In this document: one piece after another, positions 52,863-64,000 of the stretch
Position numbering within the stretch: position 1 is the first letter of the stretch
Layout: the number at the start of each line of letters is the position of its first letter
DNA from: Polyodon spathula
Taxonomy: Eukaryota > Chordata > Actinopteri > Acipenseriformes > Polyodontidae
Direction of reading: 5' to 3'
Assembly (NCBI RefSeq): GCF_017654505.1
Contig: NC_054534.1
Location: 27,583,689 to 27,647,688, forward strand
Length of the DNA: 64,000 nt
The notes under the pieces: generated by a model
The model's input: the letters and a program-made list of their open reading frames with translations, nothing else
Databases searched by the model: none
Told to the model about the DNA's origin: nothing
Made by a program: the position numbers and the translations under genes

Positions 52863-55440
52863 TCGGAAGTTGCTCCAGTCAACAGCTCACATGCTGCCCT
52901 GCATATTGTGTACTCAAGAATGAATCCAAAAAATTAGTTCAGATCTGTACTGATATCAAAAATACTTATTAATTCCAAGCAATTGTGCCTACTTATCACA
53001 CTACTTAAAATGCATGAATAACTCAGTAACAATGCTACATATAAAATTATAATCATGCCACCCAAATTACTTTTTCTGTGGTGCTTACATGAGAATCCAG
53101 ACTATCATGGTAACAGTCCCAGTGAATATTTTTACAGCCTGCACCGTCTGCAGTCGATTGCCTGTCGCACATCCACCCACACAGGCACACACTCTGTGAG
53201 GCGAAGATAATTGAGCTTACTGGAACTGCACTGCCTGGAAATCCCTTAAAGGGTGACCTTCTGCTGTGCATGAAACTCTGTTCTCAGTATAGAAGAAATG
53301 ATCAGCAAATCCTCCTGTTAGGAGGTTCAATAAGTATGTTAGATGTACAGTATTGTGAGATTTTTTTTTTATCCTATTACTTGTTCTGTAGTGTAGAACA
53401 TTGTATGCTGTATTACAGATGACTGTAACATGGGTAGAAGCAAATACTGTCCAATAAGGGAACACTATTGTGGCATTTGAAATAAATATTCACATGAACC
53501 CATGCATTGAATGCAAGTAGTGAGCAAACCTATTGGGAGACACCAGGAGATAAGAAGTTATACAGGAAGGAACGTTACAGCATTCTTAGAAACTATATAG
53601 AATTGCCAGTCTCGTTTGGATGAGCAGATATAGGGCTGAAGTGTAAAACCTACTGAAAGTAAATGTAGTAAACCCTAACACATGTTGCACTTCCATTAGC
53701 CACTTAGGTCTCAAAAGTTCAGTTTATAAAGAAACACGTGGTATAGTATTTTAATGTTAAAACATGACTTCTGGTATTACACCAATTAAAAGATAGCTCT
53801 CAGTTTGCTTGCCTTGCCCTCCAGGAACTTCGTTACTGCTTTATTTCCTTGGTCATTCGCCTCAGCAGTTTCTTTTAGGTCAAATCATAGAACTGTCTGA
53901 AAGCATATCAAATCAATAGCAGAAGATTGATTGGTTATAGAACGGAAAGAAGCCACTGAATTGGTGGGGACAATTTTACCTTCAAGGTGAAGTCACCCAG
54001 GAAGTGCAAGACAGTCTAAAAGCAGGGTTTGCAAACAGAGATTTCATTTTAAAGTGAAAGCAAACAGATATCAAGTTTTAAAAGGAAAATACGTGTTTGC
54101 TTAAACACGTGCTTCTTTTCAAGCGCTAGATAATGCACGGCAGAGAACATTTATGGGAATACGTTGTTAGCTACAGTTTCTTTAAGGTGTTGTAAAGATG
54201 GGTTTATTTTGCTTGATACATTGAACAATTTGGGAAATGTGATCCCGTTTCACCATGTGTTTTTTTTTTCTCCAGAAACGTATTCATGAAGACCACACCA
54301 TTTACATTTACAGGCAGCAAGATCCCTCTTTGCACCTTTGTCATTGTAAACCAGGGAAACTGCCAGAGGATATTAACTCCTTTATTCTTAACATTTCTCC
54401 GAACCTCATGCAAAACGTTAGCAAAATAAAACAAACTCTGTAACTTGATTGTTGAAAACAGTTTTCAGAAACATATTAATTCACTGAATACAGCACATAA
54501 TACTGAATGTTAACAAAACAGCTGGCCTTTTCGACAAGTTATCAGGACTAGAAACAGATTAACAATTGTAAATCCTTACTGAACACCATGTACCTGTCCC
54601 AGCAATATCGTTTTCCAAATAACTGAGAATCATTCAATAATTTGCCTTTTCAGGAATTACCTGTTAAATGAAACCAAACAGATACCTTGCCTAAGTCAGA
54701 ATATCTTATGAAGTCTATATTTTGCAGTAAATGTTGAACAGCACCAGAGTTGCACTAAATATGATACTGATGCTAAGGAGAGGAGAGGAAATTGATTTTA
54801 AAACAATAGGCAGGATATCTTTAAGGAACTGTAGAATATAAAAGGAAATTAAAGTAACCCCCTAACACTACATAATGAAAGAGTTTATTAAACTGTGGCA
54901 TTAAACACTAAAAATGAAAATGAATGCTATTTGGGTTTCCGTTCAAATGTGGATTTAAGCACTTCTCCTTTTTAAGTCCGGCCTGCCCTAACAGACATTC
55001 CACAAACTCTAAACTAAACAACAGCTGCTAAAATCAGCACTAACGCCCACATTAGAATTAAGAACTGGCTTCCTGTCAGGCCATCTAATTTGGATAAAAT
55101 GCATTTATAAACTTGCTGTGTAAGCAGTCAATGTTTTAGATAGAAAAATCTAAACAGACCATAGGTAACAAGTGACCACAAGAAACAACTTGCAATTACG
55201 ACATTTTACAGTAGACTTGCTAATTCAAATCCTGGTAATTCAAATTCACCTATTCCTAAGTATATTCCTAATCATGCATCATAATGAAATCCTTGCTGAT
55301 AGCAGCTATATAACTGCATTTCCACCCAGAAACATTTAAAATATTATTGCAAACAGTGAATTTAGGTATATAATACAGTGCAGGGGCATCAATTGAAATG
55401 AACTTTTTTAATTATTATTTTTTTGTTTACTATGTAGTTT

Positions 55441-55472
<32 letters not shown>

Positions 55473-56321
55473 CATTTTAAGTGAAAGCATGGTAGCTGAA
55501 TGATAAAGAGCTGCTGCTCATGCCAAAACCACACCTCTCCTTCACAGCTGTGCATTTCATTTATCAGCTGTCATGCGGCTTTGACCGTAGTATTTTATTC
55601 TCATCTGCTATTTATGTGTGATAATGCATCCATTAATTGTATTTAGTATTTTGACAGTGCTTCCTTTATATCACAGAACTGGTTGCAAATCGATACTCTC
55701 ATGGCTCCTATTTGCCAATCCACTAGCACTACATACATGGTATAAGGAAGAACACTCTTAACTCTGACTCCTTACTACAGTGCTGCAGAAAGAGATGAGT
55801 ACTAAAGAAATACAGACCCACTTCTATGGTGACATAAAAAAAAATATTAAAACATTTTTAAAAAACCAGAAGTGTGGTGGATATGTATTTTAAATAAAGA
55901 GCCGCTTGCAAAATATTAATACCAGGGTCAGAAAGTGGCTTTTTAAATGTTTTATTTATTTGATGGTCTGCTTAGACACTGGGAAGAAAAAGTGAAAGGA
56001 AATACTTCCTGATACAGTCAAATCTAATCTAGCAGAAATAACAACCTAAGTATATATCAATTACCTTGTCATGATGCTATAACCTCAACTACAATTATCT
56101 CAGTTAAAAGAAGGTATGTACTGCACAATGACTAAAATGATGAATGATTTAACAAGTGAATCAAATACTAAACCGAAAAGAAAACCCCATTAATTACTCA
56201 GTGTAAAACACAACCAAATAGCAGCAATACATGTTTATTTATAAAATTAAAACCTTTATGTACCATTAGTAAAAAATACTTTAAAGCAGTACTCAAAAAT
56301 TGTTGTTAAATAATACCTAGC
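52863..56321. other. Region without recognised genes
   Basis: About 3.4 kb of mostly unique AT-rich sequence. It holds a poly(A) run at 55446-55471 and a short stretch at 55690-55760 (CTCATGGCTCCTATTTGCC) resembling the Tigger end region near 15850. I looked for exons of ANKRD55, the next gene in human, and saw none. Confidence 0.45.
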
Positions 56322-56741
56322 TGTGGCAGGCTCGCGAGTGGATAGAGGCCCAGAGACAGTCTGTAGTTCAAAAAAATAATTTTATTATAAATACACAAAT
56401 AAAAGGGCACAAGGGCCAAAACAAAGCAATTTAAAACGCAAAAAGAAAGACAAAAAGCAAAACTAACAAAAATAATTTCCAGGCTGGGCAATGCCTTCAC
56501 TGGATTTATCAAAATTCAAAAATCACACACCAAAAAACCACCAACCTGCTTCCTCAGCTCCCTCCTCCCAAATAAGAAGCAGAGGCCTCCTTTTATTTCC
56601 GGTGGCTGGGCGCTGATTGATCGTTAATTAACATAATCAACTAATCAACCCCAGCCACCTGACCATAATAAACCCAGGCAGGTAGGAGAAATTAACCCCA
56701 TCCCTGCCAATTTAAAAAGGGCAGAGCTTTGCTCTGCCACA
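56322..56741 (-). mobile_element. 3' LTR of the gag-only element
   Basis: A 420-bp LTR; as the element reads on the - strand, this is its downstream copy. A CTTTTAT (ATAAAAG on -) TATA-like box lies in the middle. Confidence 0.9.
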
Positions 56742-56742
56742 C

Positions 56743-57770
56743 ACCTCCCCCCATGTACAAAGTACACCGGCCGCAATCGGCCAACTCCCCCCGGGGTTGA
56801 TGTCGGAGCCCCCAAACCTTCTTTGGTTGAGGGGGCCCCGGATCTCCAAGGTAGTATGGCGACGGCGGCCCGGCTCCCTCTGGTGGCAGAGGCGGCGATG
56901 GTAGCAGACCCTCGGCAACCCTAGAAAACAAAAAGGAGACCCCAGCAGTCCCAAGTGATGTGGAGCAGCAGGCAACCCCAGGCGATCCAAATGAGTCATC
57001 CCTGAGCGGAGCGGGCGTGGCATTCCTGGGCAGTGCAAGACAGGCATCCTTGGGCCATAGCTCCTCCCCTCTGGGCTCTGGGAGCGGCGGCAGCTCCTCC
57101 TCCCTCTCTGGCTCTGGGAGCGGCGGCAGCTCCTCACCACTCTCTGGCTCTGGGAGCGGCGGCAGCTCCTCACCACTCTCTGGCTCTCGGGAAGGCGGCT
57201 CACCCCTCTCTGGCTCTCGGGAAGGCGGCTCACCCCTCTCTGGCTCTCGGGAAGACGGCTCACCCCTCTTTATTGGAGTGACCGGGGCATCTCCCATGTC
57301 TACCGCCAGGTAATTAACCACCATGAGGGCAACCTCTTGGAAGGATGCTGGGTGGTGTTGTTCCCCCCACTGTTCCCACCTCTCCCCATCTCGACGCCAC
57401 AGCGTGTTGATAACAATGGGAAGATCGTGGACGAGGTCTGCCTCAGGGTGCATCAACCAGTCCCAGATCTGGTGGTGCTGGAGGTAGTGGGGTGGCCCCT
57501 GATGCCCGGGGTGAACACTGCACCTCTTCCTAGGCCTGGTTGTAGGGGCATCCTGCCCAGTTGTGGACATCCTCCTCACACCGGCCACATCAGTTTGCCG
57601 GTGGCACATCTGGGCAGGACCGCCAACGATGGTCCTCCTTCCCGCACCAGGAACACCAGGGGAATAGGCTAGCCGGGTCCTCCAGCGGTGGCTGCAGCAG
57701 CTTACATTTCTTCAGCTGCTGCTTGTCCTGCCTTTGCCGCTGTCTGCTCTTCTTTCTCATGTTTTAAAAA
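56743..57770 (-). CDS. gag-like coding region with two CCHC zinc knuckles and a Glu/Pro-rich repeat
   Basis: From an ATG at about 57760 the - strand reads MRKKSRQRQRQDKQQLKK, then CSWCGKEDHRWRSC. A stop follows, then in the same frame CGRCEEDVHNWAGC. Both are CX2CX4HX4C knuckles, the nucleic-acid-binding type of retroviral and retrotransposon gag. In the adjacent frame a 305-codon open reading frame (57609 down to 56692) contains HHQIWDWLMHPEADLVHD, then tandem SREPERGEPP and EEELPPLPEPE units. Frames would have to be joined by shifting or are decayed. No enzyme domain is present. Confidence 0.6.
57063..57262. repeat. Internal tandem repeats of the gag-only element
   Basis: Three roughly 45-bp units (GGCTCTGGGAGCGGCGGCAG) are followed by three 30-bp units (GGCTCTCGGGAAGGCGGCTC). 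In the - strand frame they give the Glu/Pro/Leu repeats. The + strand open frames here are mirror images of this composition. Confidence 0.9.
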
Positions 57771-57857
57771 AAAAAAATTATCCCAAAAATTCCACAAAAC
57801 AAAACAAAAATACTGCTCTGAGCCTCTAGGTGGCACTATCTCACTTCTGACACCAAA

Positions 57858-58267
57858 TATGGCAGGCTGGCGAGTGGATAGAGGTCCAGAGACAGTCTGT
57901 AGTTCAAAAAAATTATTTTATTATAAATACACAAAAATAAAAGGGCACAAGGGCCAAAACAAAGCAATTTAAACGCAAAAAGAAAGACAAAAAGCAAAAC
58001 TAACAAAAATAACAATTTCCAGGCTGGGCAATGCCTTCACTGGATTTATCAAAATTCAAAAATCCACCAACCTGCTTCCTCAGCTCCCTCCTCCCAAATG
58101 AGAAGCAGAGGCCTCCTTTTATGTCAGGTGGCTGGGTGCTGATTGATCGTTAATTAACCTAATCAACTAATCAACCCCAGCCACCTGATCGTAATAAACC
58201 CAGGCAGGTAGGGGAAATTAACCCCATCCCTGCCAATTTAAAAAGGGCAGAGCTTTGCTCTGCCACA
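57858..58267 (-). mobile_element. 5' LTR of the gag-only element
   Basis: A 410-bp LTR differing from its partner at a small number of positions, including a changed terminal dinucleotide (TA for TG at 57858-57859). Confidence 0.9.
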
Positions 58268-58502
58268 CTAGCACTATTATCTACAGGGTTAATCACAGAA
58301 TCGAATACACAAATAAAAACACAATAGCAGTCAGAGCGAACACAGGACAACATTCTAGCATTATCATTCAAAAAAGTGCTTAATCATAAAGATAAACGTT
58401 GCAATTAGCTATCAGTAAAACGCGCAAAGCATTTAATAGTCCAGCTTTCACCACTATACTTCTGCACACTAGCATTACTAATAAACAGTATACAGCAGTG
58501 CA

Positions 58503-59761
58503 CAGTGGCTTGCGAAAGTATTTGCCCCCCCTTGGCATTTTTCCATTTTGTCGCCTTACAACCTGGAATTAAAATGGATTTTTATTTGGATTTGATGTAA
58601 CGGACATACATAAAATAGTCCAAATTGGTGAAGTAAAATGAAAAAAATTACTTGTTTAAAAAAAATTCTAAAAAATTAATAACGGAAAAGTGGTGCGTGC
58701 ATATGCATTCACCCCCTTTGCTATTAAGCCTCTAAATAAGATCTGGTGCAACCAATTACCTTCAGAAGTCACATAATTAGTTAAATAAAGTCCACCTGTG
58801 TGCAATCTAAGTATCTGTCACATGATTAAGCTGTACACTCCACAGCTGGGCTTTACGGAAGAGTGGCCAGAAAAAAAAGCCATTGCTTAAAGAAAAAAAA
58901 TAAGCAAACACGTTTGGTGTTCGCCAAAAGGCATGTGGGAGACTCCCTAAACATATGGAAGAAGGTACTCTGGTCAGATGAGACTAAAATTGAGCTTTTT
59001 GGCCATCAAGGAAAACGCTATGTCTGGCGCAAACCCAACACCTCTCATCACCCTGAGAACACCATCCCCACAGTGAAGCACGGTGGTGGCAGCATCATGC
59101 TGTGGGGATGTTTTTCATCGGCAGGGACTGGGAAACTGGTCAGAATTGAAGGAATGATGGATGGCGCTAAATACAGGGAAATTCTTGAGGGAAACCTGTT
59201 TCAGTCTTCCAGGGATTTGAAACTGGGATGGAGGTTCGCCTTCCAGCAGGACAATGACACTAAGCATACTGCTAAAGCAACACTCGAGTGGTTTAAGGGG
59301 AAACATTTAAATGTCTTGGAATGGCCTAGTCAAAGCCCAGACCTCAATCCAATTGAGAATCTGTGGTATGACTTAAAGATTGCTGTACAACAGCGGAACC
59401 CATCCAACTTGAAGGAGCTGGAGCAGTTTTGCCTTGAAGAATGGGCAAAAATCCTAGTGGTTAGATGTGCCAAGCTTATCGATACATACCCCAAGAGACT
59501 TGCAGCTGTAATTGCTGCAAAAGGTGGCTCTACAAAGTATTGACTTTGGGGGGGTGAATACTTATGCACGCTCAATTTTTCTGTTTTTTTGTCTTATTTC
59601 TTGTTTGTTTCACAATAAAAAATATTTTGCATCTTCAAAGTGGTAGGCATGTTGTGTAAATCAAATGAGACAAACCCCCAAAAAATCCATTTTAATTCCA
59701 GGTTGTAAGGCAACAAAATAGGAAAAATGCCAAGGGGGGTCAATACTTTCGCAAGCCACTG
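58503..59761 (+). mobile_element. Tc1/mariner element with long open transposase segment
   Basis: The termini CAGTGGCTTGCGAAAGTATT and AATACTTTCGCAAGCCACTG are perfect inverted repeats. TA follows the right end; CA precedes the left. The 1259-bp length suits a Tc1 element slightly shorter than the usual 1.6 kb. Confidence 0.95.
58863..59543 (+). CDS. Tc1-like transposase, DDE catalytic part intact, N-terminus missing
   Basis: The 226-codon frame contains WSDETKIELFG (first D), [36 protein letters not shown] (second D) and SPDLNPIENLWYDLK (E), and ends KGGSTKY before the stop. The spacing between second D and E is 34 residues, so it is DD34E. A full Tc1 transposase is about 340 residues with paired-like helix-turn-helix domains at the N-terminus; that part is absent, and an A-rich stretch stands in its place. 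It should not bind its ends. Confidence 0.92.
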   Translation: MARKKSHCLKKKNKQTRLVFAKRHVGDSLNIWKKVLWSDETKIELFGHQGKRYVWRKPNTSHHPENTIPTVKHGGGSIMLWGCFSSAGTGKLVRIEGMMDGAKYREILEGNLFQSSRDLKLGWRFAFQQDNDTKHTAKATLEWFKGKHLNVLEWPSQSPDLNPIENLWYDLKIAVQQRNPSNLKELEQFCLEEWAKILVVRCAKLIDTYPKRLAAVIAAKGGSTKY

Positions 59762-59829
59762 TACTTAACTCTGTGGACCACGCCTGTCCACCGCACTACC
59801 GCACCCAGTCACCAGCAGTCTGTATTGAA

Positions 59830-60150
59830 CCATGCGCTTCCTGGTTCTCTGTGTCTGCTCTACTCGAGTTCTCACTCTCTTTTCTGTGGCTTCTCCTTTC
59901 CTCTGTTTCAGCTTGACCTCTTGATTCCTTCTCTTCACGGCTCTGTCTGTCATTTCAATTGCCCTCCTTTCTCTCTTTCTGTGCTCTGCGTCTCATTTCT
60001 TTTTTGGCATTGCTTTCCTCTTTCCTCTGCCCTGTCTCCCCCCCCTCCCCCCTCTCTCAGGGGAGAGTGTCGAGGGAGAGAGGGAAGATCCCCTAGGGGA
60101 TAGGGGAGGAGGAGAGGGAGAGGGGAGAAGGTAGGGGAGTGGGAGAGGAC
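59830..60150. repeat. Polypyrimidine block abutting a polypurine block
   Basis: The + strand is strongly CT-rich from about 59830 to 60058 and then strongly GA-rich from 60059 to 60150, with few exceptions. The two halves are partly complementary. The open frames here are compositional. Confidence 0.7.
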
Positions 60151-60918
60151 ACCTGTGTGACATGCCATACAAATGTATTGTGGTTTGTTCTTTTTTTCTG
60201 CTATGTGCTGCACAGTGCTTTCCGATACTTTTGTATAAAAAGCTCTATTTAAATGCAATAAATAAATAACATAAATAAATACAGTAATGTGGACAGTTAT
60301 CTGAACACCTAATTGTTTCTGTTGTTTTGATTGGTGTACATTTGATATCCAACCACTGTCACTGAAAATATAAAACGAGGCAAACTAGTGATTGTCTAAT
60401 CTAATTGATGACTTTAATAGGCCACACATGCAATTAATTTATAACAATAAGAACAAGGAACATAGCCACAAATAATAAAATGCATAAGACTTTTTATAAG
60501 TTGTTTTGATGCTTAATTAAAGCACAAAGTGGTCTAACATTTTCAAACATGAGTGCCTCTTCTTTCTATTTGAGTGATCGCTGACCGTAAATTGAAATTC
60601 TCACACCCATTTTCATGCAGGTAGGAATATAAAGGATATAAATGGCACATCTTGAGGTGTTCTAATAAATGAGGTCCTGCAAGCCATTCTAGAACTCCAG
60701 CAACGAAGATGATAACTGATGATTAATGTAAATGACTGAGATTTATTCATAACGTTAATTCACAAAAAATGTAATGGCTCTGGTATGAACATTTCAAACA
60801 ATATTTCAAAACCAACGTAGGGCTGTAAATAAACATCTGTTTTCAATGGGCTGTCTTGAAAGGTCACCTATAAATGTACAGCCCGTCAAGTGCAAAAGTG
60901 CAGCATCATTTGATAATA

Positions 60919-60976
<58 letters not shown>

Positions 60977-62690
60977 TATGTCCTTAGTATGGAAGAAGAA
61001 TTACTATAATATACTTAAGAGCTAAAGAACCGAGTCTAATTTACAAAAGCAGTAAAGGTCCCATGTGCTAGTTAACTGGCATTTCAATAACTTTTTTCCA
61101 CCACACTGATATTTGTAATAAAGTCAGTAATGGGGTATGTGGTATAAAACGACATGCATTACATACTACATGTACCAAAAACATTACAAGTCAATTTACT
61201 GAGAATATAAAATGGTTACATAAATCTTATCTCTACTGCAATGACATGTACAGTAGGGTTATGTATGGCAACAGGACGTCTATGATATGAATACATAATA
61301 TTTGGATAGATAGATATTCCAAATCTTTCAATTGCTTTTTGGGGTCATTCAATTACACAAACAATGTGTTCGAGTTCCAACAAGAATGGAATTGTTTTGG
61401 AGAATTCCGTCGTAACATTGCCTGTTTATTAAGCTACTGCCCCTAGACTGACATGAGTAGAAGCCATTCATTATGACCTCTTCAATTAGATTACAGTCAT
61501 CATTCACTTGACATCATAATCACATATTGCAAAAAAGCTCCCGAGAAGAACCAGTAATTGAAATGTTTCAAACAGCTGTTCTCATTGTTAATAATGTGTG
61601 TTGCTGTCAAACCTTATACCTTGAGATCTACACAATGAATGACAATGCACTAAAGGTACAATTTTGTAATTTAGTTTTGTTGAAGGTAGAAGCATATTCA
61701 AAATGGAAGATAAAATGTCTATACTGCTACTCGGCATGGTGCACAATAGTCTGCTGTTATTATCAATTGTGGCATTATAGCCAGATCAATAAACCCTTTT
61801 GGCCATCCGTTCCCCAAAAACAAGAAGCAGCAATAAGGCTTTTTAGTTTTTAATGTAGTAATTACTGTGTGGAAAGCAATACTTGTGGTGGTTTTGAAAG
61901 TATGCGTGTGCATCAACATCATTTAAATATTTTTATCATTAGCACATTGACATTGTTGCTGCAGACTTTACTTTCACATAGCCTTGAGTGGAGCCAATTT
62001 ATTCTGCCACCCAACTACAGATTCACTGCCAGTGCAGCAGGTATATAGAATCAACCACCCATATGATCATAGTGACCATTAAGGCACGCAAACCTGCTTT
62101 ACACGCAGTTCATTTAAATGTAGTAATTGGACAACAAACTCTATCAATGTAAATAAAAAGTCTAAACATTAGCAAAGGGAAAAGTGAGAATGCTGTTCAT
62201 TTTCAGGCTTTGGTTATTCTCCGCTCAGCTTTAAGCTTTTTTGGATTGATTTTGCATGTGTTGTAATATTGTATTGTTAAAAATGATTTACACTTGTGGG
62301 TAACAGGCTACTCACATTGAACCATTACCTGGGTGCATGTGCCATAATAATATTGAATATAATATAAAGAGAACAGAGACTTTGGATATTTTTAATTGTG
62401 AAATAAAAATATCCACTTAAAATGTATACATGAATTATGAATACAGATTGTGTAATAAACTGGGAGCAGATTTAATCTCACTCCAACAAACAATTGATAA
62501 ACAGTACTTGTCTCTGGCAATGTACAAATGTGTAAAAAATATTTTGTGCCACAAGTTTACAGTAAACAAACTTAACAAAGATTAATTGACCTAAAAACTG
62601 ATGTAATTGTGCAATTTATAGAAGGTTATATAAAAAATGATATACTATACAAAGGGCAGAGGGTTATAAATTGCTTACATTGTATATTAT
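60151..62690. other. Region without recognised genes
   Basis: AT-rich sequence with one (AAT)n array. A 108-codon + strand frame at 61527-61853 lacks recognisable features. Confidence 0.4.
60918..60975. repeat. (AAT)n microsatellite
   Basis: About 19 ATA units. Confidence 0.95.
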
Positions 62691-62691
62691 A

Positions 62692-64000
62692 TAACATGAG
62701 AACATAAGAAAGGTTACAAACGAGAGGAGGCCATTCTTTCCATCTTGCTTGTTTGGTTGTTAGTAGATTATTGATCCTAGAATCTCATCAAGCAGCTTCT
62801 TGAAGGATCCCAGGGTGTCAACAATATTACTGGGGAGTTGGTTCCGGACTCCCACAATTCTCTGTTTAAAAAACTGCCTGTTCTGAATGCCCCTTTATCT
62901 AATCTCCATTTGTGACCCCTGGTTCTTGTTTCTTTTTTCCAGTAGCAAAAGTCCCCTGGGTCGACACTGTCAATACCTTTTAGGATTTTGAATGCTTGAA
63001 TCAGATTGCTGCGTAGTCTTCTTTGTTCAAGACTGAATCGATTAAATTATTTTAGCCTATCTACATATGACATGCCTTTTAAACCAGGAATAATTCTGGT
63101 CTCTTTTTTGCACTCTTTCTAGAGAAGCAATATTCTTTTTTTTAGCGAGGTGACCAGAACTGAACACAATATTCTAGATGATGTCTTACTAATGCATTGT
63201 AAAGTTTTAACATTACTTCCCTTGATTTAAATTAAAAACTTTTCACTATATAGCCAAGCATTTTATTGTTGTTTTTTATAGCTTCCCAACATTGTCTAGA
63301 TGAAGACATTTCTGAGTCAACATAAACTCCTAAATCTTTATCATAGATTCCTTCTTCAATTTCAGTATCTCCCATATGGTATTTATAATGGGCATTTTTA
63401 TTGCCTGCATGCAGTACCTCAAACTTTTCTATATTAAATGTCATTTGCCATGTGTCTGCCCAGTTCCTAATACTGTCTAGATCATTTTTGAATGACTTTT
63501 GCTGCTGCAATGGTATATGCCACTCCTCCTATTTTTGTGTCATCTGCAAATTAAACAAGTTTGCTTATTACATCACAATCTAAATCATTAATGTAGGTTA
63601 AGAACAACAGAGGGCCTAATATTGATCCCTGTGGTACTCCATTGGTTACCTTGCTCCATTTTGAGGTTCCTCCTCTAATTACTACTTTATGTTTTCTACA
63701 TGTTAACCACTCCCTGATCCATGTACATGCGCTTCCTTGAATCCCTATTGCATTCAGTTTGAGAATTAATCTTTTATGCAGGACTTTGTCAAAAGCTTTC
63801 TGGAAATCTAAAACCATGTCATATGTTTTGCAATTATCCATTATCGATGTTGCATCCTCAAAAAAATCAAGCAGGTTACTTAGACACAATCTCCCTTTCC
63901 TAAAACCATGCAGACTGTCTCCCAGGATACTGTTACCACAGAGGTCATTCTCCATTTGGGATGTTATTATGGTTTCCATAAGTTTACACATAATAGAAGT
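62692..64000 (-). mobile_element. CR1/L2-like LINE, 3' part, running off the window
   Basis: The - strand encodes the RT of a Jockey/CR1-superclade LINE in two frames, followed by a 3' region (GAACATAAGAAAGGTTACAA and GAGAGGAGGCCATTC near 62700). The upstream part lies outside the window. Confidence 0.85.
63232..63992 (-). pseudogene. LINE reverse transcriptase (CR1/L2-like), frameshifted
   Basis: The first frame (63551-63991) reads [35 protein letters not shown] and [18 protein letters not shown] then YINDLD. The expected F/YADD box falls at a break near 63540. The second frame (63232-63510) gives WADTWQMTFNIEKFEVLH and KDLGVYVDSEMS, then NKMLGYIVKSF. The order is that of CR1/L2-type RT; the shift makes it inactive. 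Confidence 0.88.

Larger units (their letters stand above)
56322..58267 (-). mobile_element. Complete gag-only LTR retrotransposon with two LTRs and perfect CTAGC target duplication
   Basis: The left LTR (56322-56741) and right LTR (57858-58267) are near-identical, both from TGTGGCAGG-type to CTCTGCCACA. CTAGC flanks the element (56317-56321 and 58268-58272). It reads on the - strand: the primer binding site TGGTGTCAGAAGTGAGA, complementary to a tRNA-Leu-like 3' end, follows the right LTR, and the polypurine tract ATGGGGGGAGGTG precedes the left LTR. The 1.1-kb interior has gag-like coding only, with no protease, RT or integrase. It must rely on another element's machinery. Confidence 0.92.

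Noticed and set aside
53053..54434. Short open frames considered as ANKRD55 exons
   Set aside because: No ankyrin-type residues and no consistent splice sites; position alone is not enough.
56960..57313. 117-codon + strand Gly/Ser-rich open frame
   Set aside because: It is the complement of the tandem repeat in the gag-only element, which reads on the - strand.
1..64000. CRISPR array, bacterial operon or phage-defence system
   Set aside because: The window is vertebrate intronic and transposon-rich DNA; the only regular repeats are micro- and minisatellites.

Overview
The window looks like nuclear DNA of a ray-finned fish. It is AT-rich, dense in microsatellites and packed with fish-type mobile elements: Tc1/mariner, pogo/Tigger, hAT and piggyBac MITEs, Penelope-like elements, a Gmr1-like Gypsy element, a CR1/L2-like LINE and tRNA-derived SINEs. 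A chondrostean (sturgeon or paddlefish) is my best guess, because several repeats resemble ones I associate with that group and gp130 is single and quite human-like. That guess is inference; no species marker is present.

Two protein-coding genes are recognised, lying tail to tail. On the + strand, 2048-2560 is the terminal coding exon of a gp130-family cytokine receptor, probably il31ra-like; the rest of that gene lies left of the window. On the - strand, from about 23.15 kb down to 6.84 kb, is a complete coding region for il6st (gp130): 15 coding exons with compatible splice phases and a predicted protein of 903 residues. It has a signal peptide, an Ig-like D1, a cytokine-binding module D2-D3 with WSDWS, three membrane-proximal FNIII domains D4-D6, one membrane segment, a Box1 exon and a long cytoplasmic exon with the SHP2/SOCS3 and STAT3 docking tyrosines. 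The order IL31RA(+) then IL6ST(-) is the same as in human. A possible 5' UTR exon lies at 26.23-26.30 kb; the promoter is not identified.

The il6st introns hold a piggyBac-type MITE (12.5-13.1 kb), a pogo/Tigger element with a nested 580-bp palindromic MITE (15.8-18.7 kb), a Tc1 element (20.4-22.0 kb), hAT-type MITEs, SINEs and (AT)n arrays. The Tigger element ends within a few bases of an in-phase AG next to the second D2 exon.

From 24 to 40 kb there are scattered solo LTRs, SINEs, a + strand Penelope fragment and long stretches without recognisable content. From 40.5 to 58.3 kb the window is a nest of retroelements: a Penelope-like element split by a different non-LTR fragment, a solo LTR inside a Tc1 fragment, a DIRS-like gag fragment, a degenerate Gmr1-like Gypsy element (integrase before reverse transcriptase) split by two solo LTRs with clear 5-bp target duplications, and a complete gag-only LTR element with two LTRs and a perfect CTAGC duplication. 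A Tc1 element with a long open transposase segment follows at 58.5-59.8 kb, and a CR1/L2-like LINE runs off the right edge. I found no CRISPR array, bacterial operon, rRNA or functional tRNA gene.
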